Below are positions 6,660 through 12,428 of a DNA stretch of 15,437 nucleotides, in pieces; position 1 is the stretch's first letter; every line of letters starts with the position of its first letter. The stretch is from an uncultured Oscillibacter sp. (GTDB lineage: Bacteria > Bacillota_A > Clostridia > Oscillospirales > Oscillospiraceae): contig CABQCB010000019.1 of the NCBI GenBank assembly GCA_902462475.1, forward strand, positions 1 to 15,437, read 5' to 3'. The translations under genes were made by a program, and so were the position numbers. Below the pieces are notes generated by a model. That model ran no database searches, was not told the origin of the DNA, and was given only the letters and a program-made list of their open reading frames with translations.

Positions 6660-6717
6660 CCTGGCAATTGTACAAATTATCTATTTTTGTTGGATATACA
6701 CAAGCTTTATTTGTATT

Positions 6718-6748
6718 TTTATAACACTAATCAAAAGTGCCTCGTCAA
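6718..6748 (-). promoter_or_regulatory. Possible upstream second promoter of the SLH-phosphatase gene
   Basis: TTGACG (6743-6748) is followed on the minus strand by TTATAA/TATAAA (6718-6724) at 18-19 bp, slightly long. It is weaker than the proximal promoter. The gene-free stretch 6556-6910 otherwise holds only AT-rich DNA to about 6785, two cre-like sites, and a GC-rich segment of about 95 bases in which I see no gene. Confidence 0.35.
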
Positions 6749-6765
6749 GTTTTCGCCGATTTTCG

Positions 6766-6779
6766 CGCAAACGTTTTCT
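6766..6779 (-). promoter_or_regulatory. Second cre/LacI-like site, upstream of both promoters
   Basis: CGCAAACGTTTTCT agrees with TGAAAACGTTTTCA at 11 of 14 positions and has the central ACGT palindrome typical of LacI-family operators. Together with 6603-6616 it brackets the promoter region of the SLH-phosphatase gene. Confidence 0.3.
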
Positions 6780-6878
6780 TTTTTCTGCTCCGTCCGTTGA
6801 ATATAGACGCGCTGGACCATAATGCCGCCGTGCGGGCACCGGATACGCCGGCACATCCGTGCGGAGGGTCAAAAACAC

Positions 6879-6912
6879 AAAACAGCACCGGATGAAGATC
6901 CGGTGCTGTTTT
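6879..6912 (-). terminator. Terminator containing the stop codon of the 60-residue gene
   Basis: A perfect 15-bp stem (6879-6893 with 6898-6912) has loop GAAG. On the minus strand it is followed by a T-rich tract (GTGTTTTTG). The TAA stop of the small upstream gene (6911-6913) overlaps the first arm of the hairpin. Confidence 0.85.
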
Positions 6913-7093
6913 ATTGTTCTTCCGTGCCCGTTTCCTGCCGCTGCATAGGCACCTGCTCTTCCACTGTTCTGATCAGCTCCAGCAAGCTGCCGAAGGCACG
7001 CCGTTCTCCTGATTCGGGGAAATACACCGTGCCCTGCCACTCCTGCCTTTGGGCAGATGTGACCGCGCTCTCAAAGAGGGGTGTTTGTTTCAT
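6911..7093 (-). CDS. Small unknown protein (about 60 aa)
   Basis: The core WQGTVYFPESGERRAFGSLLELIRTVEEQ (about residues 19-47) resembles short clostridial proteins with a WQGTV...F.S.LELI pattern, two or three strands followed by a helix; their function is unknown to me. I chose ATG 7093 because AGGAGAG lies upstream, although at a long spacing of about 12. The same frame is open to an ATG at 7168 (85 residues), which has no ribosome binding site. A clean terminator overlaps the stop codon, which supports a real gene. It is downstream of the double-HTH regulator on the same strand but separated from it by stem-loops, so it may share that transcript or use a promoter I cannot see. Confidence 0.65.
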   Translation of the reverse strand: MKQTPLFESAVTSAQRQEWQGTVYFPESGERRAFGSLLELIRTVEEQVPMQRQETGTEEQ

Positions 7094-7186
7094 GCTTCGC
7101 GCTCTCTCCTGTTTGACTGCATTGGTTGGATTTTCTTCCATTTGTGCTGTTGCCTTTGATTTTACCATAAAGAGCGCCGCTTTTCT

Positions 7187-7244
7187 ATTACCCGTTTCAG
7201 GGCGTGAAACGGGTAATGCCCGCGGCAGATCCCGCGGGCATTAC
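7187..7244. repeat. Two overlapping inverted repeats between the small gene and the regulator gene
   Basis: Stem A pairs 7187-7199 with 7205-7217 (13 bp, loop 5). Stem B pairs 7213-7225 with 7232-7244 (13 bp, loop 6). They share GTAAT (7213-7217), so both cannot form fully at once. Stem B starts six bases after the stop of the regulator gene read on the minus strand. Neither stem has a T-run on that strand, so simple intrinsic termination is doubtful. mRNA 3'-end protection or factor-dependent termination is possible. Confidence 0.7.
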
Positions 7245-7250
7245 GTTGTC

Positions 7251-8444
7251 TTATTGCAGCATGTACTGTCCCAGGTCCTGCCGGTGCTCGATGTTCAGCT
7301 TCTTCAGCACCTGGGAGATATACCGCTTGACGGTGTTGGGGGAAATATTCATGTGGGCGCCGATCTCCTGGTTCGTCCATCCCCGGGCCGCCAGCATGGC
7401 CGCAGCGAACTCCGTGGTGGTCAGGTTATCGGCCACGTCGTGCCCCGTCTCCGGATTATGAACTCTACGCCACCCGGAAGAGAACCGGTAGGTGATGGCG
7501 ATGATGCGCTTGAAGTCCTCGGGAAAGTTCTGCTTGAGCGTGGCCTCCAGCATGCCGCCCAGCAGTCCGTGGTGCTCCCCGAAGCCCTCGATCAGATCGT
7601 CCGGCCGGGCCAGTTCCCAGGCGGAGAGGAGGTGCGTCCTGGCCTGCTCCGGCTTTCGCAGGCTCATATAATCCATCACCGCCACCAGATGCAGGTAGAT
7701 GGCGGAGATGGGGTACTGCCCCGCACCCATGGCCAGCGTGGCCTCCACGATGCCCACGCTCTTTCCATACTCCTTTTGTAAATAGAGGTAGTGGGCCTGG
7801 ACATACAGGGCAAAGGCCCGCAGTCCCGGCGGCAGCAGCGGCAGGAAATCCGCGGTGGGCGGCAGGTCCTTGGGCAGCGGCAAGTGCAGCAGCACCGCAG
7901 CAGAAGCCGCCACAAACACCTCCGCCGCCCGCAGCTGGGGCGTCTTCTCCGCGCCGGCGGTCAGGGTCTTGCGCACCTCCGAGAGGGCGAACCTGGCCCG
8001 CGGGATCTGCCCCACGGACAAATTGGCATAGGCGTAGATCCAGCAGGCAGAAAGCCGCAGTCCCACGTCAGCACTGGTCAAAAAAGGCTCTGTGGCCCGG
8101 ATGGCCTTTTCCGGCTGCCCGCTGAAGTAGTAGTACTCCGCCCAGGCGATCTCCCGGCGGGGCCCATCCTCCATGGCCCGGATGCATGCCGTGCAGCGGC
8201 CAGGCGCAAAGGGAGTGTTCATCAGCGGCATGAGCGCCGGACTGCGGGCCGGATGGACCGCCTGCGCCCCGTCTTTTTTCACCCTGCGGGGGTCGGAGGG
8301 CTTCTCCGCCTCGGCGGGAATGGCCCACACGCCGCCCAGCTTTCTGGCGCCTTCGATCCGTCCCGCCGCGCAGAACTGATTGACCCGCCGCTCCGACACG
8401 TTCCACTTGGCAGCGGCCTCCCTGATGGACAGATACTCTCCCAT
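7251..8444 (-). CDS. Regulator with an N-terminal small HTH and a C-terminal LuxR-type HTH
   Basis: This 397-residue protein has an N-terminal HTH of the HTH_17/excisionase type (about 4-50: LSIREAAAKWNVSERRVNQF, then GRIEGARKLGGVWAIPAEAEKPSDPR), normally found as a stand-alone small protein. The middle (about 90-320) is alpha-helical and resembles TPR-like helical repeats (EYYYFSGQPEKAIRATEPFL, YLQKEYGKSVGIVEATLAM). The C-terminus (about 340-397: LTTTEFAAAMLAARGWTNQEIGAHMNISPNTVKRYISQVLKKL) is a clear LuxR/GerE HTH. There is no receiver, PAS or ATPase domain, so the helical middle probably senses a partner. The start has GGAAGG upstream. Targets are unknown. The small gene downstream and the MerR gene upstream on the same strand are not obviously linked in function. 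Confidence 0.88.
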   Translation of the reverse strand: MGEYLSIREAAAKWNVSERRVNQFCAAGRIEGARKLGGVWAIPAEAEKPSDPRRVKKDGAQAVHPARSPALMPLMNTPFAPGRCTACIRAMEDGPRREIAWAEYYYFSGQPEKAIRATEPFLTSADVGLRLSACWIYAYANLSVGQIPRARFALSEVRKTLTAGAEKTPQLRAAEVFVAASAAVLLHLPLPKDLPPTADFLPLLPPGLRAFALYVQAHYLYLQKEYGKSVGIVEATLAMGAGQYPISAIYLHLVAVMDYMSLRKPEQARTHLLSAWELARPDDLIEGFGEHHGLLGGMLEATLKQNFPEDFKRIIAITYRFSSGWRRVHNPETGHDVADNLTTTEFAAAMLAARGWTNQEIGAHMNISPNTVKRYISQVLKKLNIEHRQDLGQYMLQ

Positions 8445-8515
8445 GTGTGCACCTTCCCTTCCGCCATGCCGTTTTTTCTATACGAACTCCGGCAGACTTT
8501 TCATTGCTTCCCGGA

Positions 8516-8542
8516 TGCTGCCGGGTCCTTTTCCCGGCAGCA
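8516..8542 (-). terminator. Hairpin between the MerR and double-HTH genes
   Basis: A perfect 10-bp stem (8516-8525 with 8533-8542) has a seven-base loop and starts 17 bases after the stop of the MerR gene. There is no T-run behind it on the minus strand, so it is only a possible terminator. It separates two same-strand regulator genes. Confidence 0.45.
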
Positions 8543-8558
8543 CGGCGCGCCTTTGCCC

Positions 8559-9371
8559 TCAGCGGCGTGGGGGCGTGTGGATCTGGATCTCATAAACGCA
8601 GTCCCGGAAGCTGGTAAAGTTATCCTGATATTCATTGGCCAGCACAAGCCCCGGCGTCTGATGGCCCCGGAAATAGGGGCGCAGCGCCGCCCCGTCAAAG
8701 GGCTCGGCCAGGATGCGGGCATGCACGCAAAGATACGGCCCGGCCGGGACCGTGATGAGATTGGGATGCTGCATGGCCGGCCGCCGGCGCAGATAGACAA
8801 AGTAGTGCGTAGGCAGGATCTTCCCCTCCAGCAGGGCACGGAAATCCAGCAGATAGCCGTGGCAGCGGAGAAAATGCGCGTCGGCAAACTGGGCGCTGTG
8901 CTGCATCTGCGTCAGCCGCTTGCCCGCCGTGCCGTAAATATCCTCACCGGGCCGGATGGGCTCGGCCAGCAGATACCGCTCCGGCTCCTGCTGGCGGTAG
9001 GGCAGGCCGTTGTAGTCGTGGGAGTCCAGATAGCCGTAGTAGTCAATGTACCAGTCCAGGTCCTCCAGCAGGTCGTTGATGCGGCGGGCCTCCTCCCGCA
9101 GATTCTCCCGCCGCCGCTGCAAAAACGTGCGGAAGCGGCGGGTATCGTTGTCGGCAAGGGCGTCCCGGATCTCCTCCAGGCTGAAGCCGAACTGCTGGAG
9201 ATACTTCACCCGGCTGATGTAGCAGATCTGGTCGTAGCTATAATAGCGGTAGCCGGTCTTGGGGTCCGTGCAGTAGGGGACCACCACGCCGTTTTTGTCG
9301 TAAAAGCGCAGGGTCTGGGGCGAGATGTTCAGCAGCGCCGCCACCTCGCCGATGGTATACCGGTCCTTCAA
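8559..9371 (-). CDS. MerR-family regulator with a GyrI-like effector domain
   Basis: I start this gene at TTG 9371 (270 residues). GGGGAGG stands before it, the MerR domain begins at once (KDRYTIGEVAALLNISPQTL), and a good promoter lies just upstream. An in-frame ATG at 9500 would put 43 extra residues across that promoter. The order is winged HTH (about 5-75, with LRFYDKNGVV and TGYRYYSYDQI), a linking helix (about 76-114), and a C-terminal effector domain (about 120-268) like those of BmrR/BltR-type regulators. Such proteins activate promoters with a long 19-bp spacer by untwisting DNA. The divergent symporter gene has a candidate promoter of that kind, so it is the likely target. The ligand is unknown, perhaps the imported amino acid or a toxic relative of it. 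Confidence 0.87.
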   Translation of the reverse strand: MKDRYTIGEVAALLNISPQTLRFYDKNGVVVPYCTDPKTGYRYYSYDQICYISRVKYLQQFGFSLEEIRDALADNDTRRFRTFLQRRRENLREEARRINDLLEDLDWYIDYYGYLDSHDYNGLPYRQQEPERYLLAEPIRPGEDIYGTAGKRLTQMQHSAQFADAHFLRCHGYLLDFRALLEGKILPTHYFVYLRRRPAMQHPNLITVPAGPYLCVHARILAEPFDGAALRPYFRGHQTPGLVLANEYQDNFTSFRDCVYEIQIHTPPRR

Positions 9372-9413
9372 TCTCCCCGCCTCCCCTGTATCCGGTCTGA
9401 AAAAATCAAATTT

Positions 9414-9442
9414 ATTATAGGAAATCCCGGGAGAAAAGTCTA
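9414..9442 (-). promoter_or_regulatory. Promoter of the MerR gene
   Basis: On the minus strand TAGACT (9437-9442, four of six) and a perfect TATAAT (9414-9419) are 17 bp apart. The start would be near 9407, about 36 bases before the TTG start codon. Confidence 0.65.
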
Positions 9443-9453
9443 TAGTGGACTGA

Positions 9454-9473
9454 AAGGTTTGTCCCAAAACCTT
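9454..9473. promoter_or_regulatory. Inverted repeat in the MerR/AGCS intergenic region
   Basis: AAGGTTT (9454-9460) faces AAACCTT (9467-9473) across six bases, a 20-bp dyad just upstream of the -35 of the MerR gene. It is a candidate regulator-binding site. GGAC-N10-GTCC also overlaps it (9447-9464). Confidence 0.4.
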
Positions 9474-9530
9474 ATGCAAAACCGACAAAAACAGCCGCAA
9501 ATATAGACAGGTTTATTCACGCATCGGCAA

Positions 9531-9561
9531 TTGACCCTGCGGGCCGCTTCAATGTTACAGT
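9531..9561 (+). promoter_or_regulatory. Candidate MerR-type promoter (19-bp spacer) of the AGCS symporter gene
   Basis: TTGACC (9531-9536) and TACAGT (9556-9561, four of six) are 19 bp apart, the abnormal spacing typical of promoters activated by MerR proteins. A short dyad ATTGA/TCAAT (9530-9534 with 9549-9553) covers the -35 and most of the spacer. The leader would be about 63 bases. Confidence 0.45.
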
Positions 9562-9630
9562 GATCTCACAAAGGCGCCGGCCCCGTTGTTTCCGAGGCCG
9601 CCGGCACTCACTATTGAGGGAGGAAAGCGT

Positions 9631-11082
9631 ATGCAGCAGATCATCAGCAACATCGGTTCATTCTTATGGGGACCCCCCATGATCATAGCTATCATGGGAT
9701 GCGGTATTTTATTGACCGTCCGTTCCAAATTTTTTGTATTCCGTTATTTCGGTCTCATTTTCAGAAAAACGCTGGGGTCCATGAAGTCCTCCGGCCAGAA
9801 GCGGAGCGGAAACGTCTCCCCCTTCGAGGCCATCTGCGTGGCCGTCGGCGGCGCCGTGGGCGTAGGCTCCCTGGGCGGTGTGGCAGCGGCCATCGCGGTG
9901 GGCGGCCCGGGCGCCCTGTTCTGGATCCTGGCCTGGGCGGCTTTCGGCATGACCGTCAAGGTGGCGGAGGTCTCCCTGGCCTGCCACTACCGCTGCACGG
10001 ATTCCCACGGAAACTATTACGGCGGCCCCTCCTACTACATTGAGCGTGGCCTGGGCGAGCAGAAGGGCTTCAAAGGCGCCAAGGTCCTGGCCTGGTGCTT
10101 CGGCATCGCCTTCTTGCTGGCGGCTTTCTCCGGCAACCAGGTCTTTACCATCGCCGAGGCTCTGAACGCCACGTTCCACATTCCCATGATCCCCTTCGCC
10201 TGTGTCTATTCCCTGTTTGTATTCTACATCACCTGGAAGGGCGTGCCCCGCATTGCCAGCTTTGCCAGCAAGCTAGTGCCCTTCATGTGCCTTTTGTACT
10301 TCGTGGGCGGCATCGTGCTCATCGCCGTCAACTTCCGGGCGCTGCCGGGCGTGATCCAGGCAGTGTTCCACGATGCGTTCACCGGCTCTGCCGCCGCGGG
10401 CGGCTTTGTGGGCGCCGGCGTCATGACCGTCATCCGCACGGGTATCGCTCGCTCCATCAACTCCAACGAAGCCGGTCAGGGCTCCTCTCCCATGATCCAC
10501 GCGGCGGCGGATACGCCCCACCCGGTGGAGCAGGGCCTCTGGGGCGCCATCGAGGTGTTCGTGAGCACCGTGCTGGTGAGCACCATTACCGCTCTGGCCA
10601 TCCTCAGCACCGGCACCTGGACCAGCGGCCTCACCTCCGTCACGCTGACCATCACCGCCTTCCAGAGCGTATTCGGTCAGGCGGGCCTCTACTTCATCGG
10701 CATCATCGCTTTCCTGTTCGGCATCACTACCACCACCGGCTGGTTCACCTATTACTGCTCTCTCATCGCCCACGGCTTCCGGCACAACGAGAAGCTCCGC
10801 GACCGGCTGATCCTGATTTTCAAGATCATCTTCCCCTGGCCCAACATCATCGTGGTGGCGCTGATCGTCCTGTCCGGCAAGGGTCCCAACCTGTACTGGG
10901 CCATGATCGACGTGGTGACCGTGCTGCCCACGTTCTTCAACGTGATTGCCCTTATCGGCCTGTCCGGCGTGTTCATCCGGCTGCTCAACGACTACAAGGC
11001 ACGGTATCTGGGCGTGGGGACCGTGGACCCCAACTTCCACATTTTCTATGAGGACGAGCCGCAAGACACCGCCAAACACTAA
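9631..11082 (+). CDS. AGCS-family amino acid:cation symporter, divergent subtype
   Basis: A 483-residue membrane protein with about ten or eleven hydrophobic segments. It is recognised as the alanine/glycine:cation symporter family by GGPGALFW (91-98), AEV.LACHYR..D..GNYYGGPSYYIERGL (112-141), and NEAGQGSSPMIHAAA.T.HPVEQGL (279-303). The usual N-terminal GTGNI.GVATAI-like signature reads GVGSLGGVAAAI here (77-88), with the Asn missing, so substrate or ion coupling may differ from alanine/Na+. ATG 9631 is chosen for GGGAGGAAAGCGT before it; an upstream in-frame ATG at 9586 has no such site. A PLP lyase follows 23 bases after the stop and a MerR gene is divergent. Together they suggest uptake of an amino acid that the lyase then breaks down. 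Confidence 0.88.
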   Translation: MQQIISNIGSFLWGPPMIIAIMGCGILLTVRSKFFVFRYFGLIFRKTLGSMKSSGQKRSGNVSPFEAICVAVGGAVGVGSLGGVAAAIAVGGPGALFWILAWAAFGMTVKVAEVSLACHYRCTDSHGNYYGGPSYYIERGLGEQKGFKGAKVLAWCFGIAFLLAAFSGNQVFTIAEALNATFHIPMIPFACVYSLFVFYITWKGVPRIASFASKLVPFMCLLYFVGGIVLIAVNFRALPGVIQAVFHDAFTGSAAAGGFVGAGVMTVIRTGIARSINSNEAGQGSSPMIHAAADTPHPVEQGLWGAIEVFVSTVLVSTITALAILSTGTWTSGLTSVTLTITAFQSVFGQAGLYFIGIIAFLFGITTTTGWFTYYCSLIAHGFRHNEKLRDRLILIFKIIFPWPNIIVVALIVLSGKGPNLYWAMIDVVTVLPTFFNVIALIGLSGVFIRLLNDYKARYLGVGTVDPNFHIFYEDEPQDTAKH

Positions 11083-11105
11083 CCATACAAGAAAGGAACA
11101 TTACC

Positions 11106-12284
11106 ATGGAGTTTTCACATATCACCGAAGCGCTGTACAGCGGAGAAACCGTGCGCGGCATGGATCTGGCGCCGGAGACCATCCCCTGCTTCATGACCAC
11201 GGCGTTCACCATGCGGGGCTTCAAGCAGGTCCAGGAGACCTACGCCACCAAGGGCTACACTTATGTGCGCACCCGCAACCCCAACCGCACCGCCCTGGGG
11301 GAGGTCATCTCCTGCCTGGAAGGCGGTGAGGCGTCGCTGATCTTCTCCTCCGGCATGGGTGCCATCACCAGCACCCTGATGACGCTGCTGAGCCGGGGCG
11401 ACCACGTGATCTGCAACGCCAACATCTACGGCGAGACCTTCTCCGTCATGACCCAGATCCTGAGCAAGTGCGGCGTGGAGGTCACGTTCGTGGACTACCA
11501 GAATACGGACGACATCCGCAAGGCCGTACGCCCCGAGACGAAGCTCATCTATTCCGAGGTCCTCTCCAACCCCACGCTGACGCTGGTGGACCTGCGGACC
11601 GTGGCAGACATCGCCCATGAAAACGGCGCGCTGCTGATGGTGGACAATACCTTCACCACCCCCATCGCCATCCGTCCCATGGACTTCGGCGCGGACATCG
11701 TCATCAACAGCCTCACCAAGTTCCTCAACGGCCACAGCGACGCCATCGGCGGCTCCATCACCGCCTCCGCCGAGCTTTGCGACAAGATCCAGCCGGTGGC
11801 CATGCTGCTGGGCACCCCCGGCGACCCGTTCAGCTCCTGGCTCATCCACCGGGGCATCCACACCGCCTCCCTCCGTCTGCCCCAGGCCATGCACACAGCC
11901 GAAAAGCTGGCGGCGGCCCTGGCCAAAAATCCCCACGTCTCCCACGTGAACCACCCCAGCCTGCCGGACTATCCCCAAAAGGCGCTGGCGGACAGCATGT
12001 TTGGCAAAAAGGGCTACTGCGCCATGCTGAGCTTCATCGTGCCGGAGGACCTGGAGAAGATCGACCAGTTCATGCTGGCCCTGCGCTTCCCCCGCTACGC
12101 TCCCACCCTGGGCGGCCTGCACACCACGCTGAGCCACCCGGTCACCTCTTCCCACATGGGCGTGCCCGACGAGACCCGGCGGAAAATGGGCATCACCCCC
12201 GGCATGATCCGGGTGTCCGTGGGCATCGAGGAATCCGACGATCTGGTGGCAGACTTTGAAAACGCCCTGAAGGTCTTTGACTGA
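11106..12284 (+). CDS. Cys/Met-metabolism PLP-dependent lyase or sulfhydrylase (fold type I)
   Basis: A 392-residue enzyme of the trans-sulfuration family (cystathionine beta/gamma-lyase, methionine gamma-lyase and relatives), at full family length. PLP sites are visible: Tyr53 and Arg55 (YVRTRNPN), the phosphate loop SSGMG (81-85), Asp180 (VDNTF), the Schiff-base Lys205 (NSLTKFLNGHSD), and the carboxylate-binding Arg369 (MIRVSVGIE). The residue that is Cys in methionine gamma-lyases (LYGCTF) is Glu110 here (IYGETF), so a typical methionine gamma-lyase is unlikely. Possible reactions are cleavage of cystathionine, cysteine, homocysteine or another S-substituted amino acid to a keto acid, ammonia and a thiol. 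It is co-transcribed with the AGCS symporter (23-base gap, AAAGGAA ribosome binding site). Exact substrate uncertain. Confidence 0.9.
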   Translation: MEFSHITEALYSGETVRGMDLAPETIPCFMTTAFTMRGFKQVQETYATKGYTYVRTRNPNRTALGEVISCLEGGEASLIFSSGMGAITSTLMTLLSRGDHVICNANIYGETFSVMTQILSKCGVEVTFVDYQNTDDIRKAVRPETKLIYSEVLSNPTLTLVDLRTVADIAHENGALLMVDNTFTTPIAIRPMDFGADIVINSLTKFLNGHSDAIGGSITASAELCDKIQPVAMLLGTPGDPFSSWLIHRGIHTASLRLPQAMHTAEKLAAALAKNPHVSHVNHPSLPDYPQKALADSMFGKKGYCAMLSFIVPEDLEKIDQFMLALRFPRYAPTLGGLHTTLSHPVTSSHMGVPDETRRKMGITPGMIRVSVGIEESDDLVADFENALKVFD

Positions 12285-12339
12285 GCGGCCGCTCCCCCTC
12301 TCCCCTGATCTCGTTTCCATCCAATACTTCCTGTTTGAA

Positions 12340-12373
12340 ACAGCCCGTGCTGCCAAATGGCAGCACGGGCTGT
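12340..12373. terminator. Hairpin between convergent lyase and carboxypeptidase genes
   Basis: A perfect 15-bp stem (12340-12354 with 12359-12373) has loop AAAT. Both flanking genes read into it (stops at 12284 plus and 12429 minus). T-runs are poor on both sides, so it may work with help or mainly protect 3' ends. A smaller palindrome, CTGTTTGAAACAG (12331-12343), overlaps its left arm. Confidence 0.65.
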
Positions 12374-12428
12374 CCCCACGCTCCAGGCCGGTCTGTGTGA
12401 GCCTCCGGCGGCGATGTTCCGGTATGTC

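Noticed and set aside
6785..6878. Possible RNA element in the GC-rich segment with repeated GCACGG/CCGTGCGG
   Set aside because: The similar motifs are direct rather than inverted repeats, and I could not build a convincing fold.
9372..9500. ATG at 9500 as start of the MerR gene
   Set aside because: It has no ribosome binding site and the added 43 residues overlap the predicted promoter; TTG 9371 has a strong site and starts at the domain edge.
9586..9630. ATG at 9586 as start of the AGCS gene
   Set aside because: No ribosome binding site and a Pro-rich, non-membrane extension; ATG 9631 follows GGGAGGAAAGCGT.
11115..12356. Long minus-strand frame opposite the PLP enzyme gene
   Set aside because: No recognisable motif, low-complexity Gly/His/Val content and no ribosome binding site, while the plus strand encodes every PLP-binding residue.
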